From: Planctomycetota bacterium
GTDB lineage: Bacteria > Planctomycetota > UBA1135 > UBA2386
Direction of reading: 5' to 3'
NCBI GenBank assembly: GCA_020638695.1
Contig: JACKIB010000019.1
Span: 1 to 64,000 of the forward strand
Length of the DNA stretch: 64,000 nt
Below, in pieces: positions 8,360-16,361 of this stretch; within the stretch, counting starts at the first letter, position 1, and each line of letters opens with the position of its first letter. The notes beneath the pieces were generated by a model that worked only from the letters and a program-made list of their open reading frames with translations, made no database searches and was not told the origin of the DNA. Made by a program: the position numbers and the translations under genes.

Positions 8360-9057
8360 GAGGATAGGCCTTCCAAGCTGAGATTCCGATCGCCCAACCC
8401 CGGCCGATCTCCCACGAACTCGACAACACCCCGCCCCGCAATCCCCCAAACACCCCGCGATCGGCTCCGTTGGACGCAACGTTCCCGCGTTGCGCGCACA
8501 GCTCCGCCGCCGACCCACCGCGGGCCGCCCCCAATCTCCCGATCACTCGAGCGGCAGACGCGCGGGCGGCGCGCGGGGCTGGCGCGATCGGTGGCAACTC
8601 GGTGTCGAGTCCAAGGTGGTCGAGGATCCGCCGGATCACCACCGGGTCGCTGATGAAGCTCAGCACTTTCGCCTGCCACCGCACTGGTCGCACAGCAGCA
8701 CATCCACGGCAAACACCCGCTTCAGCAACTCGGCCCAGGGATAGTGCCGCCGCCTCCTCCCACTGCTCGCGCGTTGGTGCAGCCGCTGCGCGAGCTGCTC
8801 CACCGGCGTGGGTACACCCTATTTCCGAACCCGCAGGCCCGCTCCGACGAGTCCGCTTCGGCCACCTCCGGCACCACCATCGACCGACACGGTGACGCTG
8901 GGGCCAAGATGCCGTGGTACGTCACCTGATGCGCCCGCGGTGGCGGCACCTGTGCCGCGAGCCGCGACAGGAACGTCTGCGGGTCGAGGCGTACGCCTTC
9001 GACCCCGTTCCGCCAGGGCTTGCGGAAGCTGCACGCCACCCGGCCGTCACCCGTCAG
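8360..9057 (-). mobile_element. IS91-like element copy B, truncated and decayed
   Basis: Starts at the same boundary (GAGGATAGG) as the other copies and matches the complete element up to 9057, then stops inside the transposase gene. Relative to copies A, C and D it carries several one-base insertions or deletions (for example in the C-run near 8530 and the G-run near 8577), so the reading frame is broken. This is the most degraded copy and probably the oldest. Confidence 0.8.
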
Positions 9058-9097
9058 AGGAGGCGCGCGACAGCTCGAGACGCCCAGAAACGAAAAG

Positions 9098-9118
9098 ACC
9101 ACCCGGGCGGGGTGGTCC
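9098..9118. terminator. Hairpin GACCACCC-loop-GGGTGGTC
   Basis: An 8-bp perfect stem with a 5-base loop lies between IS91-like copy B and the next operon. It is followed by a second overlapping hairpin (CCTTCAG/CTGAAGG). There is no U-run, so termination is plausible but not certain. Confidence 0.4.
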
Positions 9119-9170
9119 TTCAGAGCCCTGAAGGCCCCTGGGGAGGGGACGCGGCCGGGCTAGGCCAAAG

Positions 9171-9236
9171 TTGACACCTGCAACCTAGCTCACATCGGCC
9201 GCCGTCGTCAACCCTGGAGTCGGACTGGCTCCAGGG
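9171..9236 (+). promoter_or_regulatory. Putative promoter and leader hairpin upstream of the 9275 gene
   Basis: TTGACA at 9171-9176 is a perfect sigma-70 -35 box. The -10 is weak (TAGCTC or ATCGGC at about the right distance). Downstream, CCCTGGAG (9213) and CTCCAGGG (9229) can pair around a 9-base loop in the untranslated leader. The next gene's ribosome binding site is at 9263. The hairpin could regulate or attenuate the operon. Confidence 0.35.
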
Positions 9237-9274
9237 AGCCTTTGTGCCCAGCGCGCCCACACAGGAGGCGCGAC

Positions 9275-10843
9275 TTGACGACAGCAACCCATCCACAGGC
9301 CCCGGGAGGGGCGCCTGCGAGGACGGGACCCCCCAAGGAGATCACCGGCACCTACCAGCAGGCGATCACAGGACGGTACCGCAGGATCACCACTCACCAG
9401 GTCGCCATGGCCTGGTGGCTCTACTCAACCGGCCGGATCGGCTACCGAGCCCTGCGCGTCTACTTCGCGGCGCACGAGATGGCCGAGAGGCGGCGCTACA
9501 CCGGCCCCGAAGGGGACCGCGTGAAGCCCCTCTACGAGCTCCAAGAGCTCAAGGCCCTGGTGGGGGGGAGAGGCTCCAAGACCGCCGATCGCGACCTCTC
9601 GGCCGACGTGAAGCGGCTCGGAGACCTTGGACTGGTCAAGATCACCCGCCGGACCATCTCCTTCGCGTCCTCCGTCGAGCAGATCGCCCTCGAGGCCAGC
9701 CTCGAGGACTTCTGGGCGCTCTACCAGGCCTTCCCGAACCGCAAACGCTCGGTTCCGGTCCCCAGGAGGACCCTGAGAGCCCTCGCCGCCGGCTTCCGGC
9801 GGGCAGAGACGGCCTACATCCTCGCTGCGCTCCTCCGATGCGTCTTCTGGCACAAGGAGGGTGGCATCTACCGCACCGACGGCCGGACGAAGGGCGCCTG
9901 GATCGCCGAGGTCTTCGGCATCAGCCGCCGCGCCGTCACCGACGCCCGCACCCGGCTCATCGAGCTCGGCTGGCTGCGGCCCCTGGAGGCCCCTCAGTGG
10001 GCGCTCAACAAGTGGGGCGCCCACGAGGCCGTCAACGTCGACTGGGCCCCTGGAGACGCTCCTGTGGCCTCCTGCGAGGCTGTGGATAACTCCACGCCCG
10101 GCCCGGTGGGGGAGGGGAGAGGCTCAGGTGAATCTGCCAGCCCTCCGGCGCGTTTTTCAGGTGAATCTGCCAGCCCATGTCTAAACAGGTCTTCTCTCCC
10201 TACGGGAGATCTAAAAACCAGAAGACTTGGGGACGAAGCCCCAGACCCCTCCTGGTCGGGCAGTAGGAAAAGAAACAACCTTCGTGCCGGGCGGAAGGAA
10301 CGACCCGCCGGCAAGCCGAACATCCGAAACGTCCACCCGGACCACCTGAAGGACGCCGAGGCACTGCTCGAGCTGCACCGGCAAGCGGTGGCCATCGGCC
10401 TCGCTTGCGCCAGTCCCGCCGGCCGGCTCGACTTCCTGTCCCTGGCCAACCGCGCTCGAACGCGGGGCCACAAGCCCGGAGCCCTGCTCATCTGGCTCCT
10501 CAAGGAGCGCAAGACCGAGTTCATCACGAACGCGGACGAGGACGCGGCGCGGAAGCAGCTCCGAGAGCACGAGTACGGACCCGACACCCGCTCGAGCGGT
10601 GGGGGAGAGGGGTACCAGGAGGCCCAGGCCCCGCCCGAGCTCACCGAGGAGGAGCGGATCGTCCAGGGCTGCCTGGCCGTCGCACGCCAGCACGGCATCA
10701 AGGACCCGTTCCGGGTGGCCCAGCAGGCGAAGAAGTGGACCCGCCCGCGGTGGGACGAGGCCTACCTGCGCTACCGGACAGCCCAGATCCGGCGCCAGAA
10801 CCCCGGCTACGACGAGGATTCGGCCCTGAGGCCCTTCGCATGA
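9275..10843 (+). CDS. Replication-initiator-like / winged-helix protein, 522 aa
   Basis: The start is TTG 9275, because AGGAGG (9263-9268) lies 6 bases upstream; the TTG at 9242 lacks such a site. The N-terminal half (residues ~25-260) looks like plasmid or mobile-element replication or helix-turn-helix proteins. It includes YQQAITGRYRRITTHQVAMA, a central winged-helix stretch near residues 205-240 (IAEVFGISRRAVTDARTRLI), and basic helices. A Pro/Ser-rich linker follows, then an Arg/Lys-rich region and a C-terminal helical segment (EERIVQGCLAVARQHGIKDP). No catalytic motif is evident. It is the first gene of the operon and its stop overlaps the start of the helicase gene (ATGA). Inferred roles are replication or regulation of the element. 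I am unsure of the family. Confidence 0.6.
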   Translation: MTTATHPQAPGGAPARTGPPKEITGTYQQAITGRYRRITTHQVAMAWWLYSTGRIGYRALRVYFAAHEMAERRRYTGPEGDRVKPLYELQELKALVGGRGSKTADRDLSADVKRLGDLGLVKITRRTISFASSVEQIALEASLEDFWALYQAFPNRKRSVPVPRRTLRALAAGFRRAETAYILAALLRCVFWHKEGGIYRTDGRTKGAWIAEVFGISRRAVTDARTRLIELGWLRPLEAPQWALNKWGAHEAVNVDWAPGDAPVASCEAVDNSTPGPVGEGRGSGESASPPARFSGESASPCLNRSSLPTGDLKTRRLGDEAPDPSWSGSRKRNNLRAGRKERPAGKPNIRNVHPDHLKDAEALLELHRQAVAIGLACASPAGRLDFLSLANRARTRGHKPGALLIWLLKERKTEFITNADEDAARKQLREHEYGPDTRSSGGGEGYQEAQAPPELTEEERIVQGCLAVARQHGIKDPFRVAQQAKKWTRPRWDEAYLRYRTAQIRRQNPGYDEDSALRPFA

Positions 10844-12933
10844 TCGGGATTCTGGAAAACTACGGACGCCCCTTGGTATCGGATGGTGTCATTTGCTATC
10901 GTTCCGGCATGGCTGGCCCCTGGATCGGCACAGACGAGGCCGCCGATTACCTCGGCATGGGCAAGACGAAGCTCTACGAGCTCACGCGGGAGGGCCGCAT
11001 CCCCGCCAAGCGCGTCGGCAAGAAGTGGATGTACGACCGCGAAGAGCTGGCCGCCTGGATGCAGACCAGCCAGCGGCTCGAGGACTTCTTCCAGGACACG
11101 CCGGCCAACATCGAGGCCAACCCGAACCTCCGCGAGCCGCAGCGCGACGCCTACCTCCAGGCCGCGGCCTTCTACCAGCGCGGCGGTCAGAAGGCGCTGA
11201 TCCAGCTCCCGGTCGGCTGCGGCAAGTCCGGGGTGGCGGCCATCCTCCCGTTCGGGATCGCGGCGGGCCGCGTCCTCGTCATCGCGCCGAACCTCACGAT
11301 CAAGGACGAGCTCTACAAGGCCTTCGACATCACCAACAAACAGAAGTGCTTCTGGCGGCAGCGCGGCGTGTTGGAGCCCCGGGACATGACGAGCGGGCCC
11401 TACGTTTGCACGCTCGACACCGGCAACCTCTCCGTGTGCGAGAAGTCGCACATCGTCCTGACCAACATCCAGCAGTTCGGCACGAACGCGGACAAGTGGC
11501 TGACGAAGTTCCCCGAGGACTTCTTCGACCTCATCATCGTCGACGAGGCGCACCACGGCGCCGCGGCGAGCTGGCAGCGGGTCTTCGCGAGGTTCCCCAA
11601 CGCCAAGGTCGCGAACCTGACCGCGACCCCGTTCCGCAGCGACCGGCAGGAGCTCGAGGGCGAGCTCGTCTTCCGCTACCCGTTCAAGAGCGCCAGCATC
11701 AAGGGCTACGTCAAGAAGCTGAAGGCCAGCTACGCGGCCCCGAGCGAGCTGACCTTCACGCTGAAGGATGAGGAGCGCACCTTCACGCTCGAGGAGGTCC
11801 TCGAGATGAAGGAGGAGGAGTGGTTCAGCCGCGGCGTCGCTTTGTCCGAGCCGTGCAACGTCTCCATCGTCGACAACAGCCTCGAGAAGCTCGAGCTGCT
11901 CCGTCAGACCGGGACCAAGCACCAACTCATCGCCGTCGCCTGTTCGATCAACCACGCGCGGCAGATCCGCTCGCTCTATCAGGAGCGCGGCTACGAGACC
12001 GCCATCGTCCACAGCAGCCCGGACAAGGAGGCCGACGAGAAGGCGAACGAGGAGGTCATGCGCGACCTCTACAGCGGCGTCCTGGACTGCATCGTCCAGG
12101 TCCAGATGCTGGGGGAGGGGTTCGACCACCCGAAGCTGAGCGTTGCGGCGATCTTCCGACCCTTCCGCTCACTCGCGCCCTACATCCAGTTCGTCGGCCG
12201 CATCCTGCGCGTCGTCGTCCAGAACGACCCGACGCACCCCGACAACTACGGCCACATCGTGACCCACGTCGGGATGAACCTCGACGAGCTCTTGAAACGC
12301 TTCAAGCTCTTCGAGAACGACGACCAGAAGTTCTGGGAGGAGGTCACCGGCGGCAAGGAGCCCGATCCGCCGAAGGAGGTCCTCGACGGCAGCGCGCGGA
12401 TGAAGCTGCACGAGGACATGGTCGTCCAGAGCGAGATCGTCGAGCAGCTCTTCGAGGAGGACTTCGCGACCGCCGAAGACGCCGACATCCAGCACGACCT
12501 CGAGAAGAAGCTCGAGGCCCTGGGGCTCGATCCCCGCCTCGCCCAGCAGGTCGTCAAGAAGAGCCGGTCCGACGCGCTCGGGCCGGCGGTGGCGCCCGCG
12601 GCGCAGCCGTTCAGCAAGATCCCGGCGAAGCAGTGGAAGGAGGCGAAGAGGCGCCTCGACGAGGAGGCGCGGCGCACCGCGAAGGTCCTGCTCAACCGCG
12701 TCGGCCTGAAGACCGAGGGCGTCGAGATCCCGCGCAAGCTGAAGCCCGAGATCGGCGCCATCAACAACACGATCGCCGCCTACATGATGGTCAACCAGGC
12801 GATCGCCAAGAAGGTCGGCGACGGCCGCAAGCGGCCGGAGTGGTCCTTCGAGGAGTTCGTCGCGGCGACGGACGAGCTCCCCGGCATCCTCAACAACCTC
12901 GTCCGCCAACTGAAGAGGGCCCAGAATGCCTAA
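10840..12933 (+). CDS. HTH (excisionase-type) - SF2 DEAH helicase fusion protein
   Basis: A 697-aa protein if it starts at ATG 10840, which overlaps the previous stop as ATGA. ATG 10909 (MAGPWIGTDEAADYLG) is an alternative that begins just before the first domain. Residues ~25-75 are a MerR/excisionase-type DNA-binding helix-turn-helix (EAADYLGMGKTKLYELTREG). Residues ~95-480 are a superfamily 2 helicase: Walker A around G128-K129-S130, DEAHH at 235-239, LTATPFRSD as motif III, and QFVGRILRVV as motif VI. The C-terminal ~200 residues are acidic and helical. SF2 helicases with added DNA-binding domains are frequent in anti-phage loci. The gene overlaps the next one by 8 bases, so it belongs to the CBASS-like operon. 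Confidence 0.85.
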   Translation: MIGILENYGRPLVSDGVICYRSGMAGPWIGTDEAADYLGMGKTKLYELTREGRIPAKRVGKKWMYDREELAAWMQTSQRLEDFFQDTPANIEANPNLREPQRDAYLQAAAFYQRGGQKALIQLPVGCGKSGVAAILPFGIAAGRVLVIAPNLTIKDELYKAFDITNKQKCFWRQRGVLEPRDMTSGPYVCTLDTGNLSVCEKSHIVLTNIQQFGTNADKWLTKFPEDFFDLIIVDEAHHGAAASWQRVFARFPNAKVANLTATPFRSDRQELEGELVFRYPFKSASIKGYVKKLKASYAAPSELTFTLKDEERTFTLEEVLEMKEEEWFSRGVALSEPCNVSIVDNSLEKLELLRQTGTKHQLIAVACSINHARQIRSLYQERGYETAIVHSSPDKEADEKANEEVMRDLYSGVLDCIVQVQMLGEGFDHPKLSVAAIFRPFRSLAPYIQFVGRILRVVVQNDPTHPDNYGHIVTHVGMNLDELLKRFKLFENDDQKFWEEVTGGKEPDPPKEVLDGSARMKLHEDMVVQSEIVEQLFEEDFATAEDADIQHDLEKKLEALGLDPRLAQQVVKKSRSDALGPAVAPAAQPFSKIPAKQWKEAKRRLDEEARRTAKVLLNRVGLKTEGVEIPRKLKPEIGAINNTIAAYMMVNQAIAKKVGDGRKRPEWSFEEFVAATDELPGILNNLVRQLKRAQNA

Positions 12934-13168
12934 GGGGAAGACGCCGTCGCTGATCGGCTCCTCGCTCGGCCGCCCTCGGACGGACCGGCCGGGGTGCAGG
13001 ACCAAGTGCAGCCGCTGCGAGGCGCCTGTCCTCAAGGGCGAGCTCAGCTACCTCGTGCCGCAGCCCAAGAAGCCGCACTCGGCGACGCGGCGGTTCTGCG
13101 AGGAGTGCTTCGCCGGCGTCCTCGAGCAGACCCGTCAGGACCTCGAGAAGCTGGAGGCTCTGGCCTGA
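12926..13168 (+). CDS. Small zinc-ribbon protein, 80 aa
   Basis: The start ATG at 12926 lies 8 bases inside the helicase gene, so translation is coupled. Two Cys pairs, CSRC and CEEC, are spaced like a treble-clef or zinc-ribbon. A basic N-terminus precedes them and a C-terminal amphipathic helix follows (LEQTRQDLEKLEALA). It resembles small zinc-binding proteins that accompany DNA-processing enzymes, and may be a cofactor for the helicase. The function is inferred from position only. Confidence 0.7.
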   Translation: MPKGKTPSLIGSSLGRPRTDRPGCRTKCSRCEAPVLKGELSYLVPQPKKPHSATRRFCEECFAGVLEQTRQDLEKLEALA

Positions 13169-13170
13169 CC

Positions 13171-13917
13171 ATGGATACCCCGGCACCGACTTCGTTGATC
13201 GGCTTGCTCTGGAGAGCTGGGCGCTTCGGGTGGCAGCGCCGCAGGCTCATCCACTGCGCCTGGTCCGGCTTCACGCACCGCAACGAGCGCATCCGCGTCT
13301 CGTGCGCACAACTGATCCGCGTCCACTACGGGAACAAGTACCTCCTCGTCCCCAGCACCAGGATTCCCTCGCAGATGCAGCCCCCTGGGGGAGTCACCAA
13401 GGTCTTCAGCGCAGGCAGGACGTTCCTCGAGGAGATCGGGGCGAACGCCGGCGACGACTACAAGTTCACCGACAAGGACTCGGACGATCTACGCATCCAC
13501 GTGCCCGGCGGGAAGCTCGTCAGGTTCCTCGGGTGGTACAGCGCCGCGAACGGCCGCGAGCGCTCGCCAGAGCGCGAGTTCAAGGAGGAGCTCGTCGATA
13601 CTGGCATCTTGCCGGGAGAGCTCTTCGCGACCCCCAAGCTCCAGCGATACCGCGTGAAGCTCGTCGGCCCGCGCTACACCCCGCACTTCAAGTGCACGGA
13701 GGTGCTCGTGCACGAGTTCTTCGGTCTGGACAGCCTGACGGAGGAGCAGGCCGCGTGCCTCCGTGAGCTCCAAGCGCCGGAGAACTGCGCACCGGCCATC
13801 GGCTCGGACGCGCAGTTCGGCTGGTACACGAGCCAGGAGATCGACTCGCACGGCCGACTGCCGGACGCTGAGCAACAACACTGGCGTGTTGCCGAGCACG
13901 CCCAATGGATGACCTGA
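13171..13917 (+). CDS. SMODS-associated-type NUDIX domain protein
   Basis: A 248-aa protein starting 2 bases after the zinc-ribbon stop. Residues ~50-170 form a NUDIX-like core: YGNKYLLVPSTRIPSQMQPP leads into GGVTKVF, and RSPEREFKEELVDTGIL carries the NUDIX helix with R135, E136, E139 and E140. This arrangement, with the plain PPGG loop and the late REFKEEL helix, is that of the NUDIX domains described beside SMODS/CD-NTase genes. Those may sense or hydrolyse nucleotide signals. The CD-NTase gene follows 22 bases downstream, which supports the assignment. Confidence 0.7.
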   Translation: MDTPAPTSLIGLLWRAGRFGWQRRRLIHCAWSGFTHRNERIRVSCAQLIRVHYGNKYLLVPSTRIPSQMQPPGGVTKVFSAGRTFLEEIGANAGDDYKFTDKDSDDLRIHVPGGKLVRFLGWYSAANGRERSPEREFKEELVDTGILPGELFATPKLQRYRVKLVGPRYTPHFKCTEVLVHEFFGLDSLTEEQAACLRELQAPENCAPAIGSDAQFGWYTSQEIDSHGRLPDAEQQHWRVAEHAQWMT

Positions 13918-13939
13918 AAGAGGGGGACGGAAAGTAGGT

Positions 13940-15064
13940 ATGACGACATTCAACGAAGCACGACAAGCGAAGGCTCTCCGGCTCCTGTCGGACGAGCTCG
14001 ACATCCCGGATTCCTACTACGAGAAGGCCAAGGCGAGGTACGAGTCCCTCGGCGCGTGGCTGGAGCGGGAGGATTCGACCCTCGTCGGCCTCGGGCCGCG
14101 CATCTACGCCCAGGGCTCGTTCCGCTACGGAACCGTGAAACCGGCCAAGCGCGCCTTTGACCTCGACCTGGTCGCCGAGCTCACCGCGCTGTCCAAGGAA
14201 GACCAGACCCAGGCATGGGTGAAGGAGGCGGTAGGGAAGGAGATCAAGGCGTATGCCGAGGCCCACGGCATGAAGGCCGACCCTGAACCGACCAAGCGCT
14301 GCTGGCACCTGGAGTACGCCGAGGAGGGCGGGCTCAGGTTCCACATGGACATCCTCCCGGCGGTTCCGGAAGACGAGGCCGTGAAAGCACTGCTCGCCGG
14401 GCACGTTCCGCCCGAGCTGGCCCAGCTCGCCATCGCCTACACGGACAAGACCAGCCCGGTGTTCCAGGTCATCAGCGGCGAGTGGCCGATGAGCAACCCC
14501 CGCGGGTTCGCGCGGTGGTTCGAGAGTCGCATGAGCGGCGCGGCCCGAAAGCTACTCCTCGAGCGCGTCGAGCAGTTGCCCCCGCACCGATGGAACACCC
14601 CGCTCCAGCAGGTCGTGCGCATCCTGAAGGACCACCGCGACACCATGTTCGAGCACGATCCCGACCACAAGCCCGTGTCGGTCATCATCACCACGCTCGC
14701 GGGGCAGGCGTACGAGGGGCAGACCGACCTTCAGGAGGCCATCAACGTCATCGTGGACAGGATGCCCGGCCTCGTGACGAGCAGCCAGGTCCTCAACCCC
14801 ACGAACCCGGGCGAGAACTTCGCCGACAAGTGGAAAGACGATCCGGCGCTCGAGGATGCGTTCTGGGGCTGGACGGATCAGCTCCGGCGAGATGTCGAGC
14901 GCCTGGGGCACGACCTCGGGAGCGACGGGATGAAGCGCCTCTTTGAGGATCGCTTTGGAGTCGTCGCGGCGGAGGACAGGTTCACGCCGTTCATTCCTGC
15001 CGCGCCGGCGATCGCCGTGGCCCACACCAGGACCCAGAGAGAACCGTGGGGGGGGCGTGCGTAG
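13940..15064 (+). CDS. CD-NTase (SMODS-type cGAS/DncV-like nucleotidyltransferase)
   Basis: A 374-aa protein. It has the pol-beta nucleotidyltransferase signature of CBASS synthases: IYAQGSFRYGT (the GS loop), then FDLDL with metal-binding D74 and D76, and FHMDIL with the third acidic residue D137. The C-terminal helical domain (PLQQVVRILKDHRDT, VSVIITTLAGQAYEG) matches the family's PAP-like core. Such enzymes make cyclic di- or trinucleotides upon phage infection and activate a linked effector. The reading frame is intact and the triad complete, so it is probably active. Its stop overlaps the E2-like gene start by 8 bases, which ties the two products together. Confidence 0.88.
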   Translation: MTTFNEARQAKALRLLSDELDIPDSYYEKAKARYESLGAWLEREDSTLVGLGPRIYAQGSFRYGTVKPAKRAFDLDLVAELTALSKEDQTQAWVKEAVGKEIKAYAEAHGMKADPEPTKRCWHLEYAEEGGLRFHMDILPAVPEDEAVKALLAGHVPPELAQLAIAYTDKTSPVFQVISGEWPMSNPRGFARWFESRMSGAARKLLLERVEQLPPHRWNTPLQQVVRILKDHRDTMFEHDPDHKPVSVIITTLAGQAYEGQTDLQEAINVIVDRMPGLVTSSQVLNPTNPGENFADKWKDDPALEDAFWGWTDQLRRDVERLGHDLGSDGMKRLFEDRFGVVAAEDRFTPFIPAAPAIAVAHTRTQREPWGGRA

Positions 15065-15881
15065 AGGCCGAGCACAGCGCAGCTCCGCCTTCGGGCTGGA
15101 CGAGTTTCTGGAGAGCTACCCGGACTTCGCGGTGCGTCCAGAAGCCGGTGGAGGCGTGCGTCTCGTTGGCCGGCCCGAACGTGTCTTCACGGCCGAAGGC
15201 CTGCCCGACATCCCGGACGCCTTCCAGCTCGAGATCGCCCTCAGCTCACGGGTCCCGAAGGTCGCGCCCCGGGTCTTTGAGACCGCGGGGCGCATCCCAG
15301 CCAAGTACCACAAGCTCGACGACGGCTCGCTGTGCCTGTCGTCCCCGCTTCGCGTCACGCTCGCGCTGCGGACGACGCCGAGGCTGCTGCCGTTCTTCGA
15401 GGACTTCGTGATCGCGTACCTGTACCGCTACGCCCACATCGAGAAGTTCAAGAAGGACCCCTGGCCAGACATCAAGCACAGCGTTGCGGACCTCATTGGC
15501 GACTATGCTCGCCTGCTGGGAGCCTCGACGCATCGGATGTGCCTCGGCTACCTCGAGCTGCTCGGCATGAAGCGTCGGATCGCGAACAAGAAGCCCTGTC
15601 CATGTGGGAGCGGGGTGTGTGTCGCCCGATGCCGGCAACATCACCGCCGGCTCAACGCCTTACGCCAGAGGTTCAAGGTGGTCCCGAGAGGATGGTTCCG
15701 CGCCGAGCATGCCGTTCTGGTGCGAGCGCTCGAAGGCCAGCTACGAAAGAGATCGACACTGGATGTCGAGCCCGCAAAGCCACGATCGCTCCTTCGATTC
15801 CCGCACCATGCCCATGGACGTTCACTATCTATGACGCGGCCAACCGGAGTGGGAGGCGGACAAAATGCAGGCGTTGCGTGA
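15057..15881 (+). CDS. E2-like (ubiquitin-conjugating fold) protein with SEC-C motif
   Basis: A 274-aa protein starting at GTG 15057, behind a G-rich ribosome binding site. Residues ~30-150 resemble bacterial E2 proteins of CBASS loci: FQLEIALSSRVPKVAPRVFE, then GRIPAKYHKLDDGSLCLSSP with a candidate catalytic Cys93, then PFFEDFVIAYLYRY. Residues ~181-197 are a SEC-C-type zinc motif (PCPCGSGVCVARCRQHH). The last ~60 residues are basic and unassigned. In type II CBASS an E2 domain, alone or fused to E1, conjugates or primes the CD-NTase. No E1 gene is seen here, so this fits the E2-only form. The CD-NTase overlap supports the call. Confidence 0.65.
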   Translation: MRRGRAQRSSAFGLDEFLESYPDFAVRPEAGGGVRLVGRPERVFTAEGLPDIPDAFQLEIALSSRVPKVAPRVFETAGRIPAKYHKLDDGSLCLSSPLRVTLALRTTPRLLPFFEDFVIAYLYRYAHIEKFKKDPWPDIKHSVADLIGDYARLLGASTHRMCLGYLELLGMKRRIANKKPCPCGSGVCVARCRQHHRRLNALRQRFKVVPRGWFRAEHAVLVRALEGQLRKRSTLDVEPAKPRSLLRFPHHAHGRSLSMTRPTGVGGGQNAGVA

Positions 15882-15922
15882 GTTCTAGACCCGTTCCCTT
15901 TGTAGCCAGGAGTAGTTCCCCT

Positions 15923-16339
15923 GTGGATCCCAAGCTAAACCACTTCCTAGAGCAGCGCCGCGCTCTGATTGAACGCGCCTCACAGGCCGCCCGAACGGTT
16001 GAAACACTGGAAGGGGAGGCAAGGGCAGCCGGGGCGGAGATTGGAACTGCAAAAGCTCCGCAGGGCGCCGTGCGCGATCCAGGTCCTGCGCTTCGACAGT
16101 GCGTAGACAAGGCCGAGGAACTTCGCTCTGCGCTCGAAGACGTGACGGGCAGAGTAGATGCATGTAAGTCCGCGATTCGGAAAGAAGAGGCGAGTATTCA
16201 GGACTTGATTCGCCTGGGCATCGTTGCCGCGGCCACGTTGGCGGCGTTCGGTCTTGTTACCTGGTGGCTGCACTGGATCCTTGGCGTCGCCGCCGCGGGC
16301 TTTGTCGCGGTCAAAACCTACAAGCTACTCTTCGAGTGA
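15923..16339 (+). CDS. Coiled-coil protein with two C-terminal membrane segments (candidate effector)
   Basis: A 138-aa protein starting at GTG 15923, with AGGAG 10 bases upstream. Residues 1-95 are a heptad-like coiled coil (LIERASQAARTVETLEGEAR, ALEDVTGRVDACKSAIRKEE). Residues ~97-135 form two short transmembrane helices (LGIVAAATLAAFGLVTWWL and WILGVAAAGFVAVKTY) ending in a basic tail. It lies between the E2-like gene and the FtsK-like gene. Two-membrane-segment proteins are common CBASS effectors that permeabilise the inner membrane, so this is the best effector candidate. Equally, it could be a membrane anchor for the FtsK-like machine. The sequence does not settle this. Confidence 0.6.
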   Translation: MDPKLNHFLEQRRALIERASQAARTVETLEGEARAAGAEIGTAKAPQGAVRDPGPALRQCVDKAEELRSALEDVTGRVDACKSAIRKEEASIQDLIRLGIVAAATLAAFGLVTWWLHWILGVAAAGFVAVKTYKLLFE

Positions 16340-16361
16340 TTGACTAGGGAAAAGACCACAG

